Positions 1 to 6,328 of a stretch of DNA of 10,623 nt are shown piece by piece. The DNA lies in NCBI GenBank assembly GCA_005888755.1, contig VBBQ01000006.1, positions 1-10,623 on the forward strand. Reading direction: 5' to 3'. This DNA is from Candidatus Bathyarchaeota archaeon (lineage in GTDB: Archaea > Thermoproteota > Bathyarchaeia > 40CM-2-53-6). The notes beneath the pieces were generated by a model. It had not been told where the DNA came from. It saw only the letters and a program-made list of their open reading frames with translations, and searched no databases. A program made the translations under genes and the position numbers. Numbering within the stretch: the stretch's first letter is position 1; every line of letters begins with the position of its first letter.

Positions 1-210
1 TGCCAGACAGATTTGACAGCCAACACAATAAACGACAAGAGCCAAAATCCTAGCTATAAGTCAGAGAGGCATCCGACGATAAGTTAACAGAGCCTGTCCC
101 AATAATTCCCCTAAAAAGAAGGTTTCTCCAGAATAGGAAGTACCGGGTACCACGCGCTCGTGAGTTATCCAGGATCTATTTCTCACAAAAAAAGTGCGAA
201 GAGAGAATCG
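1..210. other. Left edge, no recognised gene
   Basis: I see no recognisable gene here. On the minus strand a short open frame (60 down to 1) reads hydrophobic residues into the window edge and could be the start of a gene lying to the left. A TATA-like stretch at 55-59 (minus) is followed about 30 nt later by a GTG at 26-24. This is too short to call. Confidence 0.3.
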
Positions 211-381
211 TTACCTGGTCCATTTCTTCCGGTTCTCGCTCAACCACTCCGGAATAATCACGGCTCTCAAAAGCTCCTGAACTGTCGCGCCCCGGTGCGA
301 AGCCTCCTTCGAAATAGTATGATACGTCTCCGTCTCAAGAGTCTGCATGAACTTCTTGTTATTCCGCGGCACTTTCTTCAA
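211..381 (-). CDS. Small ribbon-helix-helix (RHH) DNA-binding protein
   Basis: A 56-residue protein if it starts at TTG 381 (53 residues from GTG 372), ending with TAA at 213-211. An in-frame TAG at 384-382 excludes a longer form. It reads as a minimal RHH fold: a basic N-terminal arm (KKVPRNNKK), a short strand (FMQTLE), a helix (TYHTISKEASHRG), then a turn and second helix ending in TVQELLRAVIIPEWL. That ending is typical of small archaeal RHH proteins. Such proteins dimerise, insert a two-stranded sheet into the DNA major groove and usually act as local repressors. A GGGAG lies just upstream but is badly spaced for TTG and better for GTG, so the start is uncertain. A 13-bp palindrome about 40 bp upstream (423-435) could be its own operator; that is inference. 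It was recognised by reading the complement of an otherwise empty stretch. Confidence 0.72.
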   Translation of the reverse strand: MKKVPRNNKKFMQTLETETYHTISKEASHRGATVQELLRAVIIPEWLSENRKKWTR

Positions 382-422
382 CTACTCCCAACTCAGCAAC
401 ACCGTTGAGGGTTCTTGTAAGA

Positions 423-435
423 GTTTGGGCCAAAC
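423..435. promoter_or_regulatory. 13-bp palindrome, possible RHH operator
   Basis: The arms GTTTGG and CCAAAC are perfect inverted copies around a single central G. It lies about 40 bp upstream of the candidate starts of the minus-strand RHH gene. Because RHH dimers bind short palindromes, autoregulation is plausible, but nothing in the sequence proves binding. Confidence 0.25.
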
Positions 436-701
436 GCCCTGCCCAGTACAGATACAGATCCTCTGCCCTTACGAAACCCAAAGAAAAACCGAAGCCCGAC
501 GCACGGAATGATCTCCCTTTATGGAACACTATGACTTCTGGAGACGAAGATCACGCAAGGAGCAGACACGCGGCAAGACAACCGCCACAACGGTCTCGAT
601 TAACACGTTTCAGGCAAGCAACAGACGTATCGATATTCGCTATGTGATCCGAACTTGCTGTCGCATTGTAACCTGCCCAAGATATTCTAGGTTTCAGCGT
701 A

Positions 702-710
702 TTCTTTATC
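702..710 (+). promoter_or_regulatory. TATA-like element for a leaderless transcript
   Basis: The stretch TTCTTTATC is centred about 27 nt upstream of ATG 734. That is the distance expected between an archaeal TATA box and the transcription start, so the mRNA would begin at or very near the start codon. No Shine-Dalgarno-like sequence precedes the ATG, which agrees with leaderless initiation. Confidence 0.45.
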
Positions 711-733
711 AGCGCTACCCGGAACCGCGCGTC

Positions 734-1615
734 ATGCAAACGAGAAAAATCGTAATCGCGTCTCTAAGCCTACTTATTGTAGGACTCGCACTACCAGCCG
801 TCAGCCTCCCACCAGCAAATGCGTTCCACAACGGCACAATAGCAGTCACCGTCGGCGGCATCCTCCGAAACGTCCAAGACCCTGCAACAGGCTTCGTAAA
901 CGCAGCCCAAGCAGGCTCAACGATAACAGTCAACTTCGTCATCCAAGGAAGCAACTTCACACCAACATACCAAAGGAACGTAACCTTTGGATTCAAAGGC
1001 GACTGGATGAACAGTTACCAGAACGTCAGCGGCAGCGCTACAACACCAGTGCAATCTAACCAGGTCGGATCTGGAACAATCTCAGTGAGTATACCCGCTG
1101 CAGGCCAAGGACCAGGGAGCCCAGCCCACACCTGGACAGTCGCCGTCTGGGATGGACCTGCGAACGCATTCGTCGGGGTCTCATGCCCTAGTGGCGATGC
1201 TGAGAAAGCACCCGCCTGCGTGACCGTAAACAACCCCGGCCCAGCCCTTACATTCTACACCGCCGACCAGTTCAACGGCCTGCAAAACCGCCAGCTGTTC
1301 ACCACAACATCAGGCTTCAGCACCTCAGGCAACCCAACCGCTGCAGGCCAAGTCGCCCAGGCAAACAGTGAACTTGCTCTAGGCGATAATTCCTGGCGAA
1401 ACGGGGACTACGCCGGCGCCAAGGGACACTACCAGAACGCACTCAACGACCTCAATGCGGCTGAACAAAGCCTCGTCAACCTCGGAGGCGGCTCCGCAAA
1501 CGCAAGCATAGTTCAGCAACTCCTTCAAGGAGCCGGATATGCAATGTTTGGCTTCGGTGGACTTCTGGGTGGCATAGGTGGATTCTTCTACCTACGACGC
1601 AAGCCAAAAGCCTAA
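734..1615 (+). CDS. Secreted surface protein with C-terminal membrane anchor
   Basis: A 293-residue protein. I chose ATG 734 because the signal peptide begins exactly there (MQTRK, then a hydrophobic core at about 6-24, likely cleavage after PANA near residue 30). The in-frame extension upstream is arginine-rich and not protein-like. Residues ~31-170 are rich in Val, Thr, Asn and Gly and look like a beta-sandwich domain, with one close cysteine pair (C151, C162) that could form a disulfide. Residues ~200-255 are charged and Ala-rich and resemble a helical hairpin or single TPR-like unit (NGDYAGAKGHYQNALNDL). A Gly-rich hydrophobic segment at ~264-287 followed by LRRKPKA is a membrane anchor with a cytoplasmic basic tail. 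N-glycosylation sequons occur at about N33, N74, N82, N97 and N256. The protein is therefore most likely outside the cell and membrane-tethered. I do not recognise the family, and no archaeosortase signal such as PGF or PEFG is visible. It is monocistronic: a terminator follows 9 bp after the stop. Confidence 0.82.
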   Translation: MQTRKIVIASLSLLIVGLALPAVSLPPANAFHNGTIAVTVGGILRNVQDPATGFVNAAQAGSTITVNFVIQGSNFTPTYQRNVTFGFKGDWMNSYQNVSGSATTPVQSNQVGSGTISVSIPAAGQGPGSPAHTWTVAVWDGPANAFVGVSCPSGDAEKAPACVTVNNPGPALTFYTADQFNGLQNRQLFTTTSGFSTSGNPTAAGQVAQANSELALGDNSWRNGDYAGAKGHYQNALNDLNAAEQSLVNLGGGSANASIVQQLLQGAGYAMFGFGGLLGGIGGFFYLRRKPKA

Positions 1616-1624
1616 ACTCCCAAA

Positions 1625-1664
1625 TTGCCCGTTTTTCACACCGGGCAACCACCTTCTTTTCTGT
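1625..1664 (+). terminator. Hairpin plus pyrimidine-rich tract
   Basis: TTGCCCG (1625-1631) and CGGGCAA (1642-1648) are perfect inverted repeats with a 10-nt loop. A T-rich stretch containing TTCTTTT runs to 1664. It lies immediately after the surface-protein stop codon and probably ends that transcript. Confidence 0.6.
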
Positions 1665-1693
1665 TACAACTCGGATGAATCTTCCCGTGAAAA

Positions 1694-1727
1694 CTCCACG
1701 CTAGACAATACCAATACTAGCGTGGAG
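1694..1727. repeat. Perfect 11-bp inverted repeat
   Basis: CTCCACGCTAG (1694-1704) is mirrored perfectly by CTAGCGTGGAG (1717-1727) across a 12-nt loop. It has no T-tract, so it is not an obvious terminator. The 10-mer TCCACGCTAG recurs at 3351-3360, which suggests a shared operator or RNA element. Confidence 0.7.
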
Positions 1728-1777
1728 CGTCTACAGCTGTAAGGACTTCGTCGAAACCAAAACAGTTACGCGAGACC

Positions 1778-1799
1778 TATTCCCGCCGAGCCGGGAATA
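1778..1799. repeat. Perfect 8-bp inverted repeat
   Basis: TATTCCCG (1778-1785) pairs with CGGGAATA (1792-1799) across a 6-nt loop. It is the third strong hairpin within 175 bases of non-coding sequence, after 1625-1648 and 1694-1727. It may belong to a structured leader or small RNA. Confidence 0.55.
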
Positions 1800-1852
1800 C
1801 AGCCAACAGGATCCGAAACGTCCCTACGGTCCTGGACACTTAAGACTAGTGA

Positions 1853-2002
1853 AAGACAACGGAGACTTCAGCTCAGAACTCTGACCAGAAGATTCTCCAG
1901 AGAATCGATCTGCCAAGTTTCATCGCAGGTCTAGTCGCGGGCTTCCTCGCCCTCAGCAATGAACCCTGGTGGACTCTCACAAGCCCGACAAACAGCCACG
2001 TC
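1853..2002 (+). other. Probable N-terminal extension of the membrane protein
   Basis: The frame of the downstream gene is open from just after TGA 1850-1852 and reads a convincing first membrane segment (LPSFIAGLVAGFLAL) followed by NEPWWTL. There is no ATG, GTG or TTG in this stretch. Candidate unusual starts are ATT 1892 and CTG 1910. A GTG at 1849 lies one frame off, so a one-base indel would also explain it. Adding this segment gives four membrane spans with both ends in the cytoplasm, which fits the cytoplasmic C-terminal domains better than three spans. A 7-bp palindrome (GATTCTC-CA-GAGAATC, 1891-1906) overlaps the ATT candidate. Confidence 0.6.
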
Positions 2003-3310
2003 TTGTCAATCCAAGTCTCTCCGTTCTACCTTCAGATCGCTGCGACCGGAATCCCTACAACTTCTCCGTTCGCGTCAATCGTAGGCGCGCTCACCCGCAT
2101 TCTCCTAATCCTATGCTCTTTGGCTCTGCTCGCATCGTCTCTTCGTCCAACCGCCTGGTGGCGTCCCATAGCGACATGGCTTGGTCTCGCAAGCCTCACC
2201 GAACTCTTCTTCAGCCTCCTCCTCCTCGTTCACGCCGGCCAGGCCGGGCTACTCGCCGCATACGGCGCAAACCCTCCTACGAGCGGTACAATATTGTATC
2301 CTGCGAGAGTCATTGGAACCGATCTCAGCACATACCAGAGCCCATCTCTCACTGCCTCGTTCAACCTTGATTTTTATCTTGGACTCCTAAGCCTCACAAT
2401 CGTTGGGACAGGTACAATTCTCAAGATGCTTCAGGAACGAGGAATATTAGCCGCCAGTGCCATCCCCGGCGTCAAGGAGTTCTTCCTCATACCACCCTAC
2501 AGACACGCATGGATCTCAACAGGCGATCGAGATCTAAATCCTCTAAGTCAGGACCCTGAAAACACAACAGACGACCAGTTGCTCAACTCGTTTGGAAAGA
2601 TCTATCGTACCGTTCAACCGGGCGGAATAATCAGCATCATCTTGCCCTCGTGGGCCTCTACACTAGGCGACCGGTTCCAGAAGCTCCTCACATGGACAGG
2701 CTTCTCCGTCGAGGACACAGAAACCATCTACCGGGCTCCAGGGAAGCCTGAGACACAACTACGATTCAAGAAACCTCTCTCGCCTTCCGGATCAGATGTC
2801 CAAGATCCTGAAAAGACGCCAGTCCTTGAACAGGCCATCGAGAGCGAATCTTCTTTCCCGGACATTCCTCCACAGCTCACCGTCAGCACCCAGCCTGACT
2901 GGGGTCTGACCAAGATGACGAAAGAGGAAAGAGCCATGCTAAGATCCGCTCTCTCAATCCTTTCAAAAAGTAGAGAACCGATGCCCTATCACGAGCTCCT
3001 AAACCAGGTCTACATGGAGCTCGTCGAGAGAAAGGTACAGTTCGACTCGGCCAGAAAGATAGAATCAACTCTCCTCAAACACTCAGGGCAAGAACTATCG
3101 CTAACAGAAGAAACGGATGAGCAAGGTCTCAAGTCTGTCAAGCGGTGGAGTCTCGGAACAGACGATCTTTCACCTGATCACGAAGGGAAAGTGTCGATTT
3201 TCAGGAAACTGTCCAGCCATCGCCCTAGAGTCCCGCCCGTTATGCGGTTGTTGAAGAAGTGGCAGAGGAAGCCGAAGTACCGGCCCAGAGCAAGTAGAGA
3301 AGAGGAATAG
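2003..3310 (+). CDS. Multi-span membrane protein with methyltransferase-like and winged-helix-like C-terminal parts
   Basis: 435 residues from TTG 2003, the first usual start codon; the real start is probably 100-150 nt upstream (see the 1853-2002 entry). Membrane segments lie at about residues 26-46, 56-77 and 123-143. A polar loop (80-120) between the last two is predicted to be outside. The C-terminal ~290 residues are soluble. Residues ~192-257 resemble the last strands of a class I methyltransferase: a VQPGG turn, then SIILPSW, GFSVEDTE and a final RFKKP. The SAM-binding glycine motif is absent, so activity is unlikely or the resemblance is only structural. After an acidic linker (260-300), residues ~306-385 look like a winged helix with two helices and a wing ending in KRWSLG. 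The tail is very basic (RPRVPPVMRLLKKWQRKPKYRPR), possibly nucleic-acid binding. I do not recognise a named family. A membrane-tethered regulator is an inference. It shares a palindromic motif with the downstream gene's promoter region. Confidence 0.75.
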   Translation: MSIQVSPFYLQIAATGIPTTSPFASIVGALTRILLILCSLALLASSLRPTAWWRPIATWLGLASLTELFFSLLLLVHAGQAGLLAAYGANPPTSGTILYPARVIGTDLSTYQSPSLTASFNLDFYLGLLSLTIVGTGTILKMLQERGILAASAIPGVKEFFLIPPYRHAWISTGDRDLNPLSQDPENTTDDQLLNSFGKIYRTVQPGGIISIILPSWASTLGDRFQKLLTWTGFSVEDTETIYRAPGKPETQLRFKKPLSPSGSDVQDPEKTPVLEQAIESESSFPDIPPQLTVSTQPDWGLTKMTKEERAMLRSALSILSKSREPMPYHELLNQVYMELVERKVQFDSARKIESTLLKHSGQELSLTEETDEQGLKSVKRWSLGTDDLSPDHEGKVSIFRKLSSHRPRVPPVMRLLKKWQRKPKYRPRASREEE

Positions 3311-3341
3311 CTTGCCTTCTCTCAGGCTGCACGGAAGCTAC

Positions 3342-3360
3342 CGTGGAGGGTCCACGCTAG
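3342..3360. repeat. Inverted repeat sharing the TCCACGCTAG motif
   Basis: CGTGGA (3342-3347) and TCCACG (3351-3356) are inverted copies around GGG, and the right half continues as TCCACGCTAG. The same 10-mer forms part of the left arm of the 1694-1727 inverted repeat. It lies 56 bp before the start of the small secreted protein gene, a position suited to an operator. Confidence 0.45.
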
Positions 3361-3415
3361 TAACGTGTGGCTTATCGTTTGCGATATTCTCTTCGTCGAA
3401 ATAAGGGATCGAAAA

Positions 3416-3934
3416 ATGAGCAATCTAAGAGCTAAGATAAGCCAAGTAACCACCAAAAAAGTGCCCATACTCGCTCTGGTTGTCGTAGCCATGTTAGGAA
3501 TGGTCGCCGGCGTTCTCGCAGCTAATCTCACGGTAACGCCTACCGCGAATACAGGCGAGATCGGCACCTATCACACAAGCACTGGCAGTATGACGGTGAC
3601 TGACAACGGCCTAGGAGTTGTAGCCAATACCGTAGGTGCTGTCGCCTCTGCAACATTTCCGACATCCGGAAACAACAACAACGCCAACAACGCGCTTACC
3701 GCGGGCCACTGGTTTGACCAAGTAACCTTCACTGACACACTAACCGATAGCACAGCCCATACAGCGACGGTTACCATTCGCAACGGGACAGGACCTGCAG
3801 GAACCCTGCTGGTCATCGCGACCTTCACCCTTACAGGTCCTGGTGTTTCAAGCACCGGCACCATCACCGCATACGTTGACACCGGTGCAACATCTTTGAC
3901 GTCCCCAATAACAGTCTATGTAGCGATAACATAG
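3416..3934 (+). CDS. Small secreted beta-rich protein, candidate filament or coat subunit
   Basis: 172 residues from ATG 3416. AGGGA lies 7 nt upstream, and the ATG sits just before a signal-peptide-like N-terminus; an in-frame GTG at 3365 would add 17 unrelated residues. The N-terminus is basic (MSNLRAKISQVTTKK), followed by a hydrophobic core at about 17-36 and a possible cleavage after VLAA. The mature part is nearly all Thr, Val, Ala, Gly and Asn, with alternating strand patterns and an Asn-rich loop near 85-93. It has no cysteine and few charges. Sequons occur at N37 and N123. It lacks the class III signal motif of archaeal type IV pilins. Length, signal peptide and beta-only character recall the AbpA/TasA-like donor-strand filament subunits described in archaea and bacteria, but I cannot demonstrate homology. 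A second protein of almost the same size follows at 4426. A hairpin terminator lies 28 bp after the stop. Confidence 0.75.
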   Translation: MSNLRAKISQVTTKKVPILALVVVAMLGMVAGVLAANLTVTPTANTGEIGTYHTSTGSMTVTDNGLGVVANTVGAVASATFPTSGNNNNANNALTAGHWFDQVTFTDTLTDSTAHTATVTIRNGTGPAGTLLVIATFTLTGPGVSSTGTITAYVDTGATSLTSPITVYVAIT

Positions 3935-4425
3935 ACCAATCTTCCCGGCTCTAAGCTGGATTTCCGGGTAAGACCCCGGAAGCCCCTTCCTTTTTCTCCG
4001 AATGAGGCAGCCGTACGACCGCTGATTCCACCCAATATCTGAAAGAAATAGGGCTACAGCGAACAAACTCGCCTATAATCAGCCCTGATCCCGAATCTGT
4101 GATGGGGTCTCTAGATTTCCCTGATAGTCTTTCGTGAATCGGTCTAAATCTCCCGGCTTTTTGTCATCTCGTCCAAGCCCAGACCCTGCCCTGATCAGCC
4201 TGTCTCGCCCATTATCGGTTCCAGATAGGAAATTGGCTCGTCAAAAAGGGGAGGGGGTATTGCGTGGAGCATCTCGCGCCGGATGAGAGGAGTTCCGGGA
4301 AGCGCACTCCAATCCGTATCGCCCCTACGATTCGCATTTGCCGATCAGATTTGTTACCCACATGTGCTAAGCGAAGGTACCGAACACTCAAACGGCTCCG
4401 AAGCCTGGAAAGCAGAGGCGCAAGC
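3935..4425. other. Intergenic region between the two small secreted proteins
   Basis: Apart from the terminator at 3962-3995 I see no gene. A purine run GGGGAGGGGG (4248-4257) precedes a GTG at 4264 that is in frame with the next gene, giving a possible but unlikely longer start. An alternative pairing of CCCGG (3944-3948) with CCGGG (3964-3968) competes with the terminator hairpin. There is no clear TATA box at the usual distance from ATG 4426. Confidence 0.4.
3962..3995 (+). terminator. Hairpin plus T-rich tract
   Basis: TTCCGGG (3962-3968) pairs perfectly with CCCGGAA (3975-3981) across a 6-nt loop. A pyrimidine tract ending in five T residues (3991-3995) follows. It lies 28 bp after the stop codon of the small secreted protein. 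Confidence 0.65.
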
Positions 4426-4947
4426 ATGAACAAAGCGTCGAAGCTCGGCAATCGGCTCCGAAGAACATTCACCTGGTATCTTTCCGGCAAGATTGTGCTC
4501 GCTCTCTTGATCGTAGCCGTATCTGCCACATCCATTGTGGTCACTTCGACCACATATCAGGCTGAGATTGGCGGCGAACTGAACGTCACAAACAGTCTCG
4601 TAGCAATCGACAAAGGCTTCTCCGTCGCTGGTTCCAATGTCGTCGCCGCTGGAACCTCATGCAGTAGCCCTACCATTTTTGGAGTTGACACCATTGCCAA
4701 CACAGGGATAACGCAGCAGGATCTTGTCTACGATGTTCAAGTGAACGAGACCTTGACCACGAGCATCAACACTTGCTACCGAGCGACCCTGGTCGTGACG
4801 CCCAACGGGGGTTCCGCGACAACCTACGGCCCAGTGTACATGAACAGTACCAGTTCGATTCTCCCAACTTTTCGGATAAACTGCGAGTTTGATATTGGAG
4901 CCAACCCCCCAGCCTCTCCCTACTCGTTCCAGCTGACCGTTCAGTGA
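4426..4947 (+). CDS. Second small secreted beta-rich protein, candidate filament or coat subunit
   Basis: 173 residues from ATG 4426, with AGAGG about 8 nt upstream. An upstream GTG at 4264 has a strong purine run before it, but the extra 54 residues are arginine-rich and would sit before a signal peptide, so I reject it. The basic N-terminus (NKASKLGNRLRR) is followed by a hydrophobic segment at about 22-40. The rest is Thr/Ser/Val/Asn-rich beta-type sequence. Unlike its neighbour it has three cysteines (C79, C117, C153), allowing one disulfide. Sequons occur at N53, N107 and N140. Length, layout and charge pattern match the 3416 protein, although I see little direct residue identity, so they may be distant paralogues or two different subunits of one surface structure. 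It converges on the GT2 gene, with only 44 bp between them. Confidence 0.74.
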   Translation: MNKASKLGNRLRRTFTWYLSGKIVLALLIVAVSATSIVVTSTTYQAEIGGELNVTNSLVAIDKGFSVAGSNVVAAGTSCSSPTIFGVDTIANTGITQQDLVYDVQVNETLTTSINTCYRATLVVTPNGGSATTYGPVYMNSTSSILPTFRINCEFDIGANPPASPYSFQLTVQ

Positions 4948-4991
4948 CCTCCACATCAGTTCCTAATAATACCCGAACATGTCTGAGCTTT

Positions 4992-6251
4992 CTATTGACG
5001 GGTTTTCGTGAGACTTGCACACAAGGTAGGTGAATCCACATAACCTGTTTTTTCTGTCTTCAGCCAGAGCTTTCGTCCCATTATCAGGACGGAGACGAGC
5101 CCTACAAAGTTTGCGACTGAGAGCAGGGTCGCGTATGGATATGTGGCTATCATAAGGGTGAGATATGATACGATTCCGGTTTTCGCCTGGGCGACCACAA
5201 CGGTTAGGAGTGTCCCGAAATAGAATATGTTCAAGGCTCCCATCACAACGAGCAACGGTACCAGCTCAGCAACAGGGATTCCAACATGGGCTACCCCGAG
5301 AGCGAGCAATGCCCAGCCTACGAAAGCGAGGATAGCCATAATCGGGCTCATCATAAGCACCTCCATATCGAAAGCCTTCACGGGCGACATGGATCTCCAG
5401 GCGTCCCAGTGCTTCAAGCCAGTCTGAATATTCCCCCCACTCCACCTGATCCGCTGCTTCAACAAGCTCGTGACCTTGGCCGGCATCTCCTGCCAGCTCT
5501 CCACCGGAGCCAGTTTCGTTGGAATGCCGGCTCGCGCGAACCTGACCGCCAGCTCCGCATCCTCCACAATAGAGTTCGGGTCCCAGAGTCCCACCTGCTC
5601 CAGAGCGGTTCGTCGGAAGAAAGTGTTTGAGCCGGAGAATGCCACGAACAATTTCAGTGCGTACTTCCCATCATTCGCCAACCGATACAGAAATGTCTCG
5701 TACGCTGCCAACCTCGCGACAATGCTCTCCTGAAGGTTAAGGGTACGATGGTAACCGTGCACCGCACCAACCTTCGCGTCGAAGTAACGCAGTGCCTTGG
5801 TGATCGCTAAGGGTTCTGGAATATCGTCCGCGTCGAATGTAGCAATAATCTCTCCAGTTGACTGAGCGAATCCAAAGTTCAGAGCATCTCCCTTCCCGAC
5901 GCTCGCCGCTCTGTGGAAGACTTTGATCCAAGGATACTGCCTGGCAAACCCTTGGCAGATCTCCAGGGTTCGGTCTTTCGATTGATCTTCCACCACAATT
6001 ACCTCAAGATTCTCTCTAGGATAGTCCAGTCTGGTAATTGCATCGAGTAACCTTCCAACCACTTTTTCTTCGTTCTTTACCGGAACGAGTATCGAAACGT
6101 TAGGTGGATCCCAATCCTCCCCCGGTTCCTCCGAAGCAAACCCATGCTTCTTGTATCGCCAAACGCCAACCATGATGATTGGAGTCGCATAGGCGAAGTA
6201 GGCTAGAAAGATTATTGTCAACGCGAGAACGAATCCGTCTGCAAAATTCAT
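4992..6251 (-). CDS. Membrane-bound GT2 family glycosyltransferase
   Basis: 419 residues from ATG 6251. An N-terminal membrane segment (about 7-30) precedes a GT-A domain: the nucleotide-binding strand VSILVPVKNEE (52-62), VVEDQS (86-91), the metal-binding D-A-D-D (140-143), the IVED catalytic-base region (228-231) and the QRIRW motif (266-270). This set, including QxxRW, marks processive or hyaluronan/cellulose-synthase-like GT2 enzymes. Three or four C-terminal membrane spans follow (about 300-320, 328-353, 362-392). The enzyme would transfer sugar from a nucleotide-sugar donor at the inner face of the membrane to a lipid or growing glycan. The acceptor cannot be read from the sequence. It is divergent from a GT-C enzyme and lies next to secreted proteins with glycosylation sequons, which suggests surface glycan or glycoprotein synthesis. 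All key residues are present and its length is normal. Confidence 0.9.
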   Translation of the reverse strand: MNFADGFVLALTIIFLAYFAYATPIIMVGVWRYKKHGFASEEPGEDWDPPNVSILVPVKNEEKVVGRLLDAITRLDYPRENLEVIVVEDQSKDRTLEICQGFARQYPWIKVFHRAASVGKGDALNFGFAQSTGEIIATFDADDIPEPLAITKALRYFDAKVGAVHGYHRTLNLQESIVARLAAYETFLYRLANDGKYALKLFVAFSGSNTFFRRTALEQVGLWDPNSIVEDAELAVRFARAGIPTKLAPVESWQEMPAKVTSLLKQRIRWSGGNIQTGLKHWDAWRSMSPVKAFDMEVLMMSPIMAILAFVGWALLALGVAHVGIPVAELVPLLVVMGALNIFYFGTLLTVVVAQAKTGIVSYLTLMIATYPYATLLSVANFVGLVSVLIMGRKLWLKTEKTGYVDSPTLCASLTKTRQ

Positions 6252-6328
6252 TGTGTGTGCCTTAGACTCGTCTTAACGTTCTGGATTGAAAGGCTATTTA
6301 GCATCTTAGAACGCGCTCGACTAGGCAA
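6252..6328. promoter_or_regulatory. Divergent promoter region of the two glycosyltransferase genes
   Basis: These 77 bp separate two genes reading outwards. For the plus strand, the TATA-like GCTATTTAGC (6293-6302) is centred about 31 nt before ATG 6329, so a leaderless or nearly leaderless mRNA is likely. For the minus strand, GTTAAG (6272-6277 complement) is centred about 23 nt before ATG 6251; GCTAAATAGC (complement of 6293-6302) is a second option. Tight sharing implies co-regulation. Confidence 0.5.

Larger units (their letters stand above)
382..733. other. Intergenic region before surface-protein gene
   Basis: About 350 bases between the divergent RHH gene and the surface-protein gene. 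Open frames here have arginine-rich, low-complexity translations and no recognisable domain, so I leave them out. The stretch holds a perfect 13-bp palindrome at 423-435 (GTTTGG-G-CCAAAC) near the RHH promoter side and a TATA-like element at 702-710 before the surface-protein start. Confidence 0.5.

Noticed and set aside
405-647. Plus-strand 80-codon frame before the surface-protein gene
   Set aside because: Arginine- and proline-rich translation without domain, start context or conservation clue; it looks like non-coding sequence.
4264-4425. Longer start (GTG 4264) for the second small secreted protein, with a strong purine run before it
   Set aside because: The extra 54 residues are arginine-rich and would precede a signal peptide. 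ATG 4426 gives the same length as the neighbouring protein.
3416-4947. Type IV pilin or archaellin genes
   Set aside because: No class III signal peptide (basic residues then Gly before a long uninterrupted hydrophobic helix) and no prepilin peptidase or secretion ATPase nearby.
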